Assembly: GCA_026122225.1 (NCBI GenBank) | Contig: JANEZZ010001905.1 | Location: 124,001-188,000, forward strand | Direction: 5' to 3' | DNA length: 64,000 bases | Source: Heloderma charlesbogerti | Lineage: Eukaryota; Chordata; Lepidosauria; Squamata; Helodermatidae | Part shown: piece by piece, positions 42,372 through 54,177 of the stretch | How positions within the stretch are numbered: the stretch's first letter is position 1 | Layout: the number at the start of each line of letters is the position of its first letter | The notes under the pieces: model-generated | The model's database searches: none | The model's input: only the letters and a program-made list of their open reading frames with translations | What the model was told of the DNA's origin: nothing | Translations under genes and position numbers: made by a program

Positions 42372-42715
42372 AAACTATTGGTAGGGTGGCCAAGGGAGCT
42401 CTTGGAGAGCTGACAGAGGGCAGTCCTCTGCTTGAAGAGGTGTCTGGTCCAAGTCTGGTGTAAAGTCAAAGACCCGGAAGGAGGGAGAGCAGAGCAGGGG
42501 CCTTGAAGCTGCCCATCCGCACTCAGCACCTGACAAGAGCCCGAGCAGGCACACTAAATGCCACCTAGTCTTCTCCACCATGGCGAGACGTTTTGTATGT
42601 CTGTTTAAATAAGTTGTTACTCCTAAATCTGCACCTATAAATTTGCATAGAGACATTATGCAAATCTGTGTCCTCTTACATCCTCTATTTTGGTGATGCG
42701 TAAGTGGCCACCCTA
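42372..42715 (-). mobile_element. MITE-A copy, reversed
   Basis: TAGGGTGGCCAAGGG at 42372 and GTAAGTGGCCACCCTA to 42715; shares the GCATCACCAAAATAGAGG block (reversed) with 39396. Flanks ACTATTGG and GCTGTTTG agree at 5 of 8 bases. Confidence 0.82.
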
Positions 42716-44012
42716 GCTGTTTGGCTGAAGGCAGGGGGGCAGCCTTGTGCACCATTGCAGCAAAGTATCAAACACGACGTTTGCAGCAAAGAATTTGGGA
42801 AGTGAGGTGGAATTCCTGCCTCAAAACTCTGGAGCTGTTGGGACATTACATGCTAGGACTTCCTAGTGGTGGCAGAGCATAGAGGTCAGTCACGTGAGCC
42901 CCACTCTGCACTCTGAAGTGGTAGGGCCCAGACACAGGCTGACCACCTGCCTGGAAACAAGGCCTCTGCCACAACTGAGTTGGCTGCCATAGTTCAGAAG
43001 GATGGTTTTCCCAGAAAAAAACTGAAAATCCACCAAGGAGTCAATGTTTGTTCCAGGGAGTGTCTTGGACTATGTTTATGCATCCTGGAAATACAGAAGC
43101 TCTTCCTTCAACTGGAACTTATCGCTCAACGAATTACAGTCACCAGTTGCCACCATCTGAAAGGACAGGATCTCAGTACAATGATAATTATGATCATTGT
43201 GTCGCATTTGAAAAGGCAGTTAGAAACTACTGGCTAATGTACATCGATAAAAGTGAACAGGTGTCTGTGGGCACAGAGGGCATGTTCTAAATAACTTTGC
43301 AAAGAAATAGAGTGAAAGGAAAATAAAGGGGAGAAGCATCAAAATAAAACATCGTGTGTGGGAGGGATGCAAATGGGGAAATCTGTGTTTTTAAATAATT
43401 TCTTCAAAGAGAACAACAAGGGGGGGGGACTTTTTCCAATGGGGAAAATTGATTGAGGTTTAATGCCACATCACCCAAAGTCTTGTCTCTTGTTGTCTTC
43501 TGGCAACCCCTGATGCTGGAGAGAAAAAGAGGGGACCTGAGAATAATATATGGGAAGCAATCTCCTCAGGCTCCCACAGCTGCAGTGCTGTACAAGGAAG
43601 TTCCCACCTCTCATGCCTTTCTCACAGTTCTGTCTGTGGAGCACGTGGTGCCTTTTTCTTTTCTAAGCAGGGCTGCATGCAGCAAAACTAGGCTTGAGTT
43701 TTGGCAAAACTCTCACACGTGAGCTGAAACCCAGACCTGCTCTTGTTGAGACTCTAGGTGAGACCCTCCCCCCAAATCACTTCCCTCCTCACAAGGTGCA
43801 CAGCAATGAAGCTGTGATGGTGCGCCTCCCTCTGAGATAAAGACAGGGAAAGGCAGTGCCAGAATGACAGGGGGCCAGAGGGAGGCCACACCCACCTTTT
43901 CTTTTGTGAAAGCCCCACTAGCTACTGTTCTCCAGAAGTAGAAGCATGGGGATGCTGCCCTGGGATCCCTATGGAGGAAACCACCCTGAGGTCCCTTGTG
44001 AATGAAGAGCAG
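42716..44012. other. Unassigned stretch
   Basis: G-run at 43422-43429. No gene or named repeat. Confidence 0.4.
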
Positions 44013-45501
44013 TAGGGCTGTGCTTCACCTTGGCATTCAGGGCTCTTCTTATGCGTTCTGAGCAGCCTAGACAGGCTGCCTCCAAAATGTGTCAACTTCT
44101 GAAAGATCACACAGAGGGGCAGGAGGAGAATGGAGGGAGCAGGGAAGGCGAGAGGATGCGAACGTGCCAAAAGTGTCAATCTGAGAGAGTTCCGGCCACC
44201 AGGAGGGGAAGGGGAGAGGAGGGGAGGAGGAGGAGGAGGATGGAGTGAGCTCTGCTGTGAGTCAGCCTCCGCTTGCTCATTGTGAGAGAGATGGTGTTAC
44301 TGGAGAGGAGAGGACTGTCTGAACGTTATTTGGCTAGAGCAGTGGTCTCCGAAGTGGGGTGCACGCACCCCGGGGGGATTCAAGATGATCCAGTGGGATG
44401 TGCACTGCCTGATAATTGAGCAGCCTCCCACTGCCCTGACAAGCTGCCATTGTGTGCAGTGATGGCAGTGGTGGCGGCAGCAGCAGGATGGGACAGGAGC
44501 TGAGAGGGAAGCTCCATGGCATTTCTCTCTTCGCTCCAGTCCTAGCCACTGGGAGCAACTGTCCCAGTCTCTGCCAGGCATGGCAGAGGAGGCCGTAACC
44601 CTTCCCACTCTCCTTTGGCAGAATGAAGCTGAGAAGAAAGCATGTGCTATGGGGACTGGGTAAAATGAGCATCCATAAAATCAAAAAGGGATCCTCATGA
44701 TTTCCTATGATTTTTAAAGGGGAGACCCACAAAACCATCGTCCAATCACAGAGCACATCTCCACAGACTGAACCAGAAAAATCACAGATCTGTCACTCAT
44801 GGGCACAGCCACGGTGCAAAAATGGGGAAATGGCTCCTCCCATGCCCCAGAACAAGAAGGCTGCCGGTGCGCATCCAGAGGGCCTAGAAGCTGGTGGTGG
44901 CAGGAGTGGCAGCCTGCTCTCATTGGCAGGAGACCGCCTCTAGCCGGGCACCCTCCCCTCCTTCGGAGGAAGGGAGAGAGTACAGTCAGAGGGTGACTCC
45001 TGCCTCCGCTGCCTGACTCGCGCCTTCATGGGCTCCCTTCAGGCGAGGAACCCATGAAATCTCGAGCAGAAGCAGGAGCTGTACTCCAGCCGGGCACCCT
45101 CCCCGCCTTCCGAGGAAGGGTGAGAGTGCAATCAGAGAGCGACTCCTGCCCTTGTGCCTGTCAGCGGTTGGCGGGCTGCGACGGGCAGCGTTTCCCCAGC
45201 AGCGCCTTCTCCGGCAGCACTGGCAGCATTTTCCTCGGCGGCACCAGCAGCAGTGGTGGTGGCAGCTCCCGTGGCGCTGGCACCCCCCCCCAGAACAAGG
45301 GCCCAGGTAAGGAGCTAGGGCTGGGCGGCATGTTGCGGGGGGTGTGAAGCAAGATTCTGATGTCCGAATCCTGCTTTGCCTTCGTAGGCCAAGGCAGGTC
45401 GGGGGCCCTGAATCAGCCCAAGCCAAATCGGGCTCACCTTGGAAGCCCCAGAGTGGCTTCCAAGTCGGATCAGGGGGTCCATGCACAGCCCTAAAGAGCG
45501 G
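44005..45501. mobile_element. 1.48 kb hAT-type element
   Basis: Element 44013-45493 has inverted ends TAGGGCTGTGC (left) and GCACAGCCCTA (right). Flanks AAGAGCAG (44005-44012) and AAGAGCGG (45494-45501) agree at 7 of 8 bases. The interior is CpG-rich toward the right with a 146-base-spaced duplication, and holds a second hAT-like end (CAGTGGTCTCCGAAGTGG at 44341). No transposase domain is readable, so it is non-autonomous or gutted. Confidence 0.72.
44942..45155 (+). repeat. Spaced direct duplication inside the 1.48 kb element
   Basis: AGCCGGGCACCCTCCCC starts at 44942 and again at 45088; about 65 bases of each copy align, through GACTCCTGCC. Confidence 0.85.
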
Positions 45502-46189
45502 TTTATAAATTTTAGAGATTAAAAAAAATGATTTGGCAAAAACGGGGGGTGTTGGGAGGTGAGGCTTGCAGAGTTCAGTGAAGGGCCACCTTAGTCCACC
45601 CCCTCTCAATCAGAGCACTGAGAAAATATCACCCAGAACTGGAATTTGGTGGCATTGACCCCAGGAAGCTGGTGGGAGTCCTTGGCGTGGAGTCCTCTTG
45701 TTTCTGAGCATCTTACCAAGTCACACAGACTTGGTAAGGGGCAGCATTTGTGCTGCTGAAATGCCACGTCTTCTCTCAGATCACTGTCCGCCTTGATAAA
45801 TGAGCATAGCTAAGAGCCTTTTCTGTCTGGAGATAAACCTATTACACAGTCGAGGCCACCAGAGGCCTGTCTTTCTTCAATTCACTTTGACGAGTTAAGG
45901 AGAAACGGAGGATTTCCAGGCAGATCGGTCACCTGAGGCAGGACAGAGCCTTTGCGTTCCTTCCTTGCATGTTCTGAGTGCCAAACTGGCGGTATCAGGC
46001 TGCCTGTGAGTGGGGTGGGGGTCTCCACTGAGGCTGAGCAAGAGGCCGCAGTGCATGCTGGGAAGGAGAGCAAGGACCTGCCTAGAAGACAGACCCTGGA
46101 GAACCTGGGAGAAGAGATGGGAAGGGGAATCCCTCCGTGGCACACAAGGTTAGGGTAGGCAGCAGATGAATGGGAAAGGCTGAAGCAGG
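45502..46189. other. Unassigned stretch
   Basis: No gene or named repeat. Confidence 0.4.
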
Positions 46190-46800
46190 CAGAGAACCAA
46201 GCCAGCAGTGTCACCAAGTATGAATGTAACATACATTGTGGACAAGGATTGGTTGTATTTCGTAGCAGTGCTACTCTTAAAATCTGTGTGTGCTAACTGC
46301 AAGTGCAACGCAACTCGTTCTAGATACGCTCTGGGCTCACTCGCTTCAAGTGCAACAGTGTGTTCTTGGAACTGGGGCAGGAGACCTGGCCACAGGTGGG
46401 TTGGTTAGTTCTGGAAGTGAGAAGCTCTTGATCTCATGAGGAGATGGAGCTTCACAACAGTGCTTCTGAAGCTGCCTGCAAGCCTGGCTGTGCGAGGGAG
46501 AGGCCCTCCTGAGGTCAGGGTAGGGGCTGTGACAGCGTCCAACAAGTCAAGGTGCGTAGATGTAGAGCTAGGGCTATGTAGAATGTTATGAACAGTGAGA
46601 GTCTGGCTTGGTTGGGCAGAAAGATGCTGGGAGAATGAGAAGCCCACCAGATACAATTACCTGAGCTCTGTGCTGCCAGCCATGCCTGTCAGATAGGTGA
46701 CTACAAGATCTTAATGATAACTTTGCTAGTTGAGAGGAATAGAAGTTTTAATTTTAGTAAGAAATATGCTGGCCATTGTATCTATTACGCTTCTGATCAT
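46190..46800 (-). repeat. Dispersed repeat R, copy 1 (unclassified)
   Basis: Aligns in reverse with 55660-56330 over about 600 bases. Shared blocks include GGCCAGCATATTTCTTA, AAGTTATCATT-AGATCTT, GGCATGGCTGGCAG, CTTCAGAAGCA and CAGTTAGCACACACAGA. No coding and no recognised ends; could be a solo LTR or a DNA element. Confidence 0.7.
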
Positions 46801-47199
46801 CCTAATGGTGTTATATGTAGTAATCTGTTTTGCTTGTTTCATCATTACGAAGTTTAGGTATTCTCTAATATTGTTTGAGCAATAAATATATATTTTGTGG
46901 TACCTCTTTGTGTTATTGAGCTTGAGGGGTGCTTCAGGGACCAGAACCCATACATTTATTCTTGAAGCCCAGAACACTTGGCTGGGATTTATAAATCTGA
47001 TGCTGAGATGGGTCTGCCCAGATAGCTGCAGTTTTCTCTCTTGGTCAGGTGAATCACAGACATGCCTGTTCAGGTAAGGGAAATAAGCTAGTCAGGAATA
47101 GTTTACTCATCTCAACAGGGCTTTTTAACTGGTCCTGAGATTTTTATTATTGATTGTTGGAAGTGGTTTTTATATTTTTGTATGTTAATGGAATTATAC
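46801..47199. other. Unassigned AT-rich stretch
   Basis: No gene or named repeat. Confidence 0.4.
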
Positions 47200-47468
47200 C
47201 ATGGAGGAAAAGCCGATCAATGGCTACTAGGCTTGAGGAGAAACCTAATGGCTACTAGGCTTGAGGGTTATGTGCTACCCCAATACCAGAGGTGGTATGC
47301 CTAAGTACACCAGTTGCTGGGGAACATGAGTGGGAGGGTGCTGTTGCACTTGTGTCCTGCTTGTGGTTTCCTGGTCAACAGCTGGTCGGCCACTGTGTGA
47401 GAAGAATGCTGGACTAGATGGACCCTTGGCCTGATCCAGCAGGGCTCTTCTTAGGTTCTTAGGTTCTT
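47200..47468 (+). mobile_element. LINE-A 3' end with short duplication
   Basis: CCAGTTGCTGGGGAACATG, GGTCGGCCACTGTGTGAG, then a TTCTTAGG repeat tail. AATGGCTACTAGGCTTGAGG occurs twice, 28 bases apart (47219 and 47247). Confidence 0.85.
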
Positions 47469-47474
47469 ATACTA

Positions 47475-47560
47475 TGTTCTTATATTGTATTTTTATGGTT
47501 TTAACCTTTGCAAACCACCCAGAGATTGGTATTGGGTGGTACAGAAATGTAATGACTGAA
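47475..47560 (+). mobile_element. L2 tail fragment
   Basis: AACCTTTGCAAACCACCCAG and TATTGGGTGGTACAGAAATG. Confidence 0.75.
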
Positions 47561-47574
47561 TTAAGGGTGGTTGG

Positions 47575-48185
47575 GAAGTCTGAAAGGGTGGTCTCGAAGT
47601 ATATAGTTAAGCATGAAACAATGAGTGATGTACAGATGGCAGAGGTGACTAGGTGTGCCTTTTACCAGCGTTGGCTGGAATGCCAACTGCACCCTTTTGT
47701 GAAGAAGACAGACCTGGCCTCAGCCATTCATTTTGTAGGAACCTCCAGACTGGAGTACTGTAATGCACTTTACACTGGGCTGCCCTTAAAAGATGCCTGG
47801 AAATTTTAGTGGGTCCAAAATGCCATGGCCAGACCTTTATTGGGATGGGTCAGATGGAGCATGTTACTGTGGTCACATTTGATTGGCCATCTCTTCTTTC
47901 CAGGCTCAATTCAGGGGACTGGTTCTGAACTTCCAAACCCTAAATGGCTTGAGACTTGGATGCCCTCTGTATGTTCTCCCTCGTACTCTCTGCTATATAC
48001 CCGAGGTCCTGCTCTGTGTTTCCCTGAAGTGCAGCAGATGGCCATGAAGACATCTTTCTTAGTGGTGTCCATTCTCATGAATGCCCTGCTGAGGGAAGTC
48101 CACCTGGCCCCACCATTATTAATTCTTCATGGCCTGGTAAAAACAAGGCTCTTCTGGTTGGCCTGTGGTGGGGCTGATTAAGGGC
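47575..48185 (+). mobile_element. L2 reverse-transcriptase remnant
   Basis: Frame 47474-47809 contains LEYCNALYTGLPLKDAWKF, an L2 RT C-terminal landmark. The next frame continues the L2 C-terminus through heavily mutated sequence. Old and inactive. Confidence 0.75.
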
Positions 48186-48306
48186 TGTTATGCTACCTGA
48201 TTTTTCTGCTGCTGCAAGGGCTTTTGTGCCTCCTTTAGTGATTGATTTTTATCTGCTGTTATACTGTTGGCACTTTTTGTTATTTCTGCTGTTTCTACTG
48301 TCTTCT

Positions 48307-48383
48307 TGGTTGGTTGGTTGGTTGGTTGGTTGGGCTGGTTGGTTGGTTGGTTGATTGATTGGTTGGTTGGTTGGTTGGTTGGT
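48307..48383. repeat. (GGTT)n microsatellite
   Basis: About 18 TTGG units with a GGC and two GATT interruptions. Confidence 0.95.
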
Positions 48384-49559
48384 TTCTGTTGCTAGCTCCT
48401 TTGGTCTGCTTGCACTAAAAGGAAGCATTCATAATTCAAAGACATAATTCATGAATTCAAGACATTCATAAAGCTGCCACTTCTTGGCAGTTTGTTGCCT
48501 GAATCCATCCATATTTTGAGAGGGCTGGAAGGGTGGAATCAGAAGACTACTTGCCACATGACTCTAGCCATCATAAGCTTTGGCCATGCAGCAACCTTAA
48601 GCCTTCCCATGGTCCCTCAACTTGAAGGAAGTGGGAAGTGTGTTCAGGCTTGCCTCATGGTTTCACCAGCGCCATCTTCCAGGACAGTCACAGCCATTGC
48701 ATGGGATGTTTTGAAACAGTGTGGCAAGCAGCTGTTTTCATCTTCAGTCCCAACTCAGAGAGTCACCAGTTTGTGTCCTCATCCTCATTGCTGCTTCTGC
48801 TATGCCCTTAAATGGTGTCCATGTGCCGTTGTTTCAGTCAGACCTGATAGAATTTGTGTCACAAAGTGGGAAGGCTTAACCCTTAGTCTGGCTTAGCCCC
48901 CTTTTGGCAGAACCCACTGTCTACACTAAGCAGTGCTATTCCCATAGATTAGTGTGGGTATAATAGTGTGGGGGGGGGGAGCGATCGTGACAGCCCAGTC
49001 AACTACTTCCACTTAAGCCAGAAAAAATACTGGGCGATGCACCTGCAGCATGGATGGAGAGAGAAGTGCCTGCTGGAGCTGCAAAATTCAGGCTAAGTGA
49101 CACTGTTTGTATTCATGGGCAGACTTCGCCACTGCTCATATTGGGAAAGAGCTTGACTAATGTCTGAGCCCATCTAAATTCCCTGTTGAAATCAATGGTG
49201 ACACTGGTGATGTGACTAATGGACAATGGATATCTCCATTAATTTCAAAGGGAGATTTAAAGAGGCTGCAGCTCCAAAAATGGCTGGTGGGGGACCAAAC
49301 AGAGTGTCTTTATGGTCTTCAAAAGTTGGTTGTCGTTTCTCTCCTGCGCCCCACCGGTCATTTTGGGAGTGGCTGCTTGGGTGTAGGTTAAGCTTCAAAG
49401 ACTCATTCAGCTGGGCTTTTCATTTCAGCCAAAGAGAAATGCGGGTGGGCAGCTTCTGATTTTCACCCTTCTTTTGAGCCCCTGGAGCTCATTTCTGGGC
49501 CTGGGCCTAGTGAAATCCTCTAGCATCCCTAATTCCTTAACCCTCACACCCATCTCTTG
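48384..49559. other. Unassigned stretch
   Basis: G-run at 48971-48979. A 134-codon frame at 48492-48896 shows no domain. Confidence 0.4.
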
Positions 49560-49710
49560 CTGCCCTTGTCTCTTCTTCCCCTTTCTGTATTCTTTTCCTC
49601 ACTGTTAACATTTAGATTGTAAGCTGCTTGAGGCAGGGACCTGCTTTTTTCACTTATGAAACTCTGTAAAGTACCACTTACATAGATGGTAAACTATCGA
49701 TAATAATTCG
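49560..49710 (+). repeat. Ancient LINE 3'-end remnant
   Basis: TTAGATTGTAAGCTGCTTG and AGGCAGGGACCTGCTTTT match the widespread 3' end of old L2-type LINEs. Confidence 0.6.
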
Positions 49711-49981
49711 TAGTTCTGCATGATGTGGGGTTAGCTGAGAAGTTAGGTGTTATGAAACCCTCAGTTTGCATTTGAAAATAAAATAAAATGAACAGGCTTC
49801 TGATTGACCTAGCTGCTTGCTGGTAGAGGACCTGCTTTTCATGTAAACGGGACCCTAGCCACTCCAGTGAGTAAGTTGAATGGGGTGGGTAGCAGGCAGT
49901 TCGGGATCTACTGGTGGATCACTGGGTGATTAGAAGCATATCGGAAAAGGTCTCCATCTCCCAATTGTTTAACAATGCAGC

Positions 49982-50126
49982 AACAAAATCAGTGCAGGCT
50001 GGTGGCTCTGATGTCGGCAGGACAGTGAATCCACTCCAGGTTCCAGGCAGAACCAGGCAGAACTCTAAAGGAGCTATCCAAGGTGCCCCACTGAAATCAG
50101 AGCCACCAGCCTCCACTGAACAAAAT
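49982..50126. mobile_element. MITE-C copy with perfect 8-base target duplication
   Basis: Element 49990-50118: CAGTGCAGGCTGGTGGCTC to GAGCCACCAGCCTCCACTG. AACAAAAT is repeated exactly at 49982-49989 and 50119-50126. This copy fixes the ends of the family. Confidence 0.92.
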
Positions 50127-50355
50127 GATTCCCTCCCCCCCCCCCATTATTGTACTGAAATGGAGCTGGAGTTGTGGGGGGATGGGGATAACCAGGAGTA
50201 GATTTTTGTGCAGAAGGACCATGAGCTCCATTCAGTTCTGGTACTCAAAACAAATTCCTGAGTTCAGAATTGTTTAATGCTAAGGGTATGCCTTTTCACC
50301 TGCCTCTGGTTTGTGGTTCTCCAGGCTCCAGTAAAAAATAAAGCAGATCCCACAA

Positions 50356-50445
50356 GTCTGAAGTCTGCCCACCCCTGGTGTAGACAATGCTGAGCTAGAT
50401 TGACCAATGGTCTGACTGGGTATGAGGCAGCTTCCGATGTCCTTA
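50356..50445 (+). repeat. hAT-like end plus SINE 3' fragment
   Basis: GTCTGCCCACCCCTG (to 50372) matches the hAT-like end at 20599. It is followed by the 3' part of the tRNA-Ala-like SINE (GAGCTAGATTGACCAATGG to GGCAGCTTCC). Confidence 0.6.
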
Positions 50446-50706
50446 ATATTGGAAAAGATGCAGACAACATCTGGTGAAACCTGGGCAAGGAGGGGAACAC
50501 TTGCAATGTTTAGAAGTCCAGCTGGAGTAGGTGGAATTGTCCTCTTCTGGTGTCAGTATGTATCTCACAGGGCAGAACAGGCATTTCAGTGTCATCCATA
50601 GTGCCCCCCCTGCCCTCGTAACATGATCAATATATTAACAGAATTTCTTGCTATATACCCAAGAGAGCATCTTGCAGGATGGGGCCCCTTCCCCTCCCGT
50701 TAAACA
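50446..50706. other. Unassigned stretch
   Basis: Nothing recognised. Confidence 0.4.
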
Positions 50707-50707
50707 C

Positions 50708-50746
<39 letters not shown>

Positions 50747-50936
50747 TTTCTATACCGCCCAATAGCCGAAGCTCTCTGGGCGGTTCACAAAAATTAAAAC
50801 CAAACACACAATAAAACAATTTAAAATATATAGAACATTAAAACCACAATATAACAATACAACCACAATAAAATCTAGCAGCAGTGCAGGAGTTTAAAAT
50901 ACAGATTTAAAACAGCAAAGATAAAAATTTAGAAAG

Positions 50937-53019
50937 CTAAAATGCCTGGGAAAATAAAAAGGTCTTCACCTGGCGCCGAAAGGAATACAATGTAGGTGCC
51001 AGGCGAACCTCACTAGGGAGCTCATTCCAGAGCCAGGGTGCCACAGCAGAAAAAGCCCTCCTCCTAGTAGCCAACCGCCTCACTTCCTTTGGCAGGGGCT
51101 CACGGAGAAGGGCCGCTGAGGATGATCTTAAGGTCCGGGTAGGCACATATGGGAGGAGGCGATCCTTCAGGTAACTTGGCCCCAAGCCGTTCAGGGCTTT
51201 AAATGTTAACACCAGCACTTTGAATCGGGCCCGGAAATGGACTGGCAGCCAGTGCAGCTGGAAAAGTACTGGCGTAATATGAGCTCGCAGGCCAGTCCCT
51301 GTTAACAATCTTGCTGCCCTATTTTGGACCAGCTGAAGTTTCCGGACCATTTTCAAAGGCAGCCCCACGTATAACGCATTGCAGTAATCCAGACGAGAAG
51401 TTATCAGAGCATGGATCACTGTAGCTAGGCTCTCTCTGTCCAGATAAGGGCGTAGTTGGTATACCAGCCTAAGCTGATAAAAAGTGCTCCGTGCCACTGA
51501 GTTCACCTGTGCCTCAAGTGACAGTTCTGGATCCAAGAGCACCCCCAAACTACGAACCTGCTCCTTTAGGGGGAGTGCAACCCCCTCCAGAACAGGTTGA
51601 ATATCACCTAGCCGGGTAGACGAACCGCCCACTAACAGTACCTCCGTCTTGTCTGGATTGAGTTTCGGTTTATTGGCCCTCATCCAGTCCATTACCATGC
51701 CCAGGCACTGATTCAGAACAGCCACTGCCTCACCTGGTTTTGATGAAAAAGAGAGGTAGAGCTGGGTGTCATCTGCATATTGATGGCACCTCAGCCCACA
51801 CCTCCGGATAACCTCCCCCAGCGGTTTCATGTAGATGTTAAACAGCATGGGGGATAAAATAGAGCCCTGTGGAACCCCATGGCACAATTGCCATGGCACA
51901 GAGCAATAAGCCCCCAGAACCACCTTCTGGAATCAGTCATCCAAGTAGAAGTGGAATCACTGCAGAGCAGTGCCTCCAACTCCTAACCCAGACAACCTAT
52001 CCAGAAGGATACCATGGTCGATGGTATCGAAAGCCGCTGAGAGGTCCAGGAGAATCAACAGGGTCGCACTCCCCCTGTCCCTCTCCCGGCAGAGGTCATC
52101 CCACAGGGCGACCAAGGCAGTTTCCGTTCCAAAACCAGGCCTGAACCCCAATTGAAATGGATCTAGATAATTTATTTATTTATTTATTACATTTATATCC
52201 TGCTATTTTTCCTCTTTAAGAAACCCAAGGCGGCGTACATAATCCTCCTCCTCTCCATTTTATCCTCACAACAACAACCCTGTGAGGTAGGTTGGGCTGA
52301 GAGTCTGTGACTGGCCCAAAGTCACCCAGTGAGCTTCCATGGCCAAGTGGGGACTAGAACCCAGATCTCCCGGCTCCCAGTCCAACACTCTCGCCACTAC
52401 ACCACACTGGCTCTGAATCCGTTTCATTCAACAGTGCCTGGAGCTGTCCTACAACCACCCGCTCAAGCACCTTGCCCAGGAAGGGGATGTTGGCCACTGG
52501 CCTGTAATTGTTAACATCCTCTGGGTTCAGGTTAGGCTTTTTCAGGAGTTGTCTAATTACCACCTCTTTTAAAGCGGCAGGCACCACTCCCTCTCTCAAG
52601 GAGGAATTTACAACCTCCTGGACCCAGCCGGACAACCCCTCCTTGTTTGATTTAATAAGCCATGAATGGCAAGGGTCAAGCACACAAGTGGTCGATCGGA
52701 CTTGGCCAAGCACCTTGTCCACATCCTCAGGCCTCAGTAACTGAAACTCATCCAATAAAACTGGACCAGACGGTGCTCTGAACGCCTCTACCAATGGAAC
52801 TGCATTAATCGTGGTGTCCAATTCATGACGAATCTGAGCGACTTTATCTTCAAAGTGCCTTGCAAACTTATCACAGCGTGCCGCTGAGGGTTCCACCGTC
52901 TCTCTCCCTGGCCCAGACTGTAACAGGCCACAAACCACTCGGAAAAGCTCCGCTGGACGACACTGAGAAGATGCAGTGCTGGTGGAAAAGAACTGTCTCT
53001 TTGCCACCCTCACCGCCAC
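50937..53019 (-). pseudogene. L2 reverse transcriptase, interrupted
   Basis: Three open parts. 52354-53019: linker and RT start, with YRPVANIPFLGKVLERVV. 51957-52151: the TALVALWDDLCRERDRG and LLILLDLSAAFDTIDH block with the first catalytic Asp. 50937-51923: 328 residues with [10 protein letters not shown] at ~16-25, [11 protein letters not shown] with the catalytic YADD at ~49-52, and the L2 C-terminal [14 protein letters not shown] and [20 protein letters not shown] blocks. A frameshift or stop near 51930-51957 and the SINE at 52170-52413 destroy it. Most motifs remain readable, so this copy is younger than the L2 remnants at 38940 and 47575. Confidence 0.9.
52170..52413 (-). mobile_element. 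MIR/CORE-like SINE nested in L2
   Basis: In its own orientation: AGCCAGTGTGGTGTAGTGGC head with A box, B box GGGTTCTAGTCCCC, core CTCACTGGGTGACTTTGGG, CCTCACAGGGTTGTTGTG, an L2-like GCCGCCTTGGGTTTCTTAAAG end and a (TAAA)n tail. Best preserved MIR-like SINE in the window; its 3' end resembles the L2 it sits in, consistent with L2-driven mobilisation. Confidence 0.88.
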
Positions 53020-53095
53020 AGAGTAGGCTCGATAGTGGGCTCTTTCCTGTGTTTGAGGAGATCTTTCAAGCCTTTGCCTGAAGGATACCTAGAGC

Positions 53096-54177
53096 TGAGA
53101 CATGGGTGTTCTAAAAAGTACACGCCAAAAGCTTTCCATGGTAAATCACTGTATTTATTTCCAAAGCATGGGCTGGTTTTTTTCTTCTTTTAATCAGGGC
53201 ATGTATTTAAAATCCATAATCCCAGACATAACCTTGTCTTTGTTCCATCCCAGGGCAACTTAATTTAATAACTCAAACACATAACAATCTGCTCCTTACA
53301 GGTCTTTGATACTCTTTCCTTCATTGCCCCCACTCCAACTTTCCAACCTCTGCAAGCCATGCTGAGCCACTTTTGCTCTTGAATTAAAAACTGGAGGTCT
53401 AGATTTTGTACTTACTGGAGGATTCATCTGCAGGGCCAGGGACTAGGCGATGTCTGTACAGTACCTTGCATTTTGTTGGCATGAAAGAAATACCAAGCTG
53501 CAGCCAAAATTGAGCTGGACCATTTGAATTCTGCTCTTTCCCAGCCCCTTTCCTCCCTGCTCTCCTTTGCATAGGCCTTGTGTGAGCATCCCCTTCCTTA
53601 TCTTCCCTTACACTGTACTTTTTGTCAACATGCCAATTGCTGACACCTTCCGCACAAGCTCCTAGAATGTTTGTGAATATTCCATGACATCACAGCAGCT
53701 CAGGCAATGGCACTGAGTGTTAAGAGGGTTTGCATGGAGGCAACAACCGTTTTTATAGGTAATTCAAGAAGTCAGATGCTTAATGTATCCAGGGGAACCA
53801 GTGTAGCATTTTGACCTAATTTCAAAGAATTTGATACCAAATTGCCTGAGGAGGGGGAAGTATGGGGAGGGGAAAATGTTTGACCTTTCAGCCACCTCTG
53901 TTTAATCCAGTCTGACTCACAGTCCTCACACTGGGAGTTTCTCACCATTGGCAGCATAGGGGAAATGCTTTGTGGGGCTGTGTCTGACTAAAACGCTTGG
54001 ATCTGGAGAGCGTAGGTAAGAACAGACATCTTTTTATTACCACACTACCAGCAGGATGGGGAATACGTTTTGTCAAATGAACCAGGAATGGCTCCTGCAA
54101 GTAGCTCTGGAAATCCCAAATACAGTCCATGTACCAAGTCATCCTCTGAGACAAATAAAATATTCCTGCTCCATCTG
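53096..54177. other. Unassigned stretch
   Basis: A block at 53690-53740 resembles 8800-8850 in reverse. No gene. Confidence 0.45.

Larger units (their letters stand above)
50707..53095 (-). mobile_element. L2 LINE, 5'-truncated, with nested SINE
   Basis: 3' end is a (TTTA)n run at 50707-50749, then the GCCCAATAGCCGAAGC block. Coding runs from 50937 to about 53090 on the minus strand and begins in the linker between endonuclease and RT; the endonuclease is missing. A MIR-like SINE interrupts it at about 52170-52413. Confidence 0.92.

Noticed and set aside
48307..48383. CRISPR-like array
   Set aside because: Simple (GGTT)n microsatellite without spacers, in a vertebrate genome.
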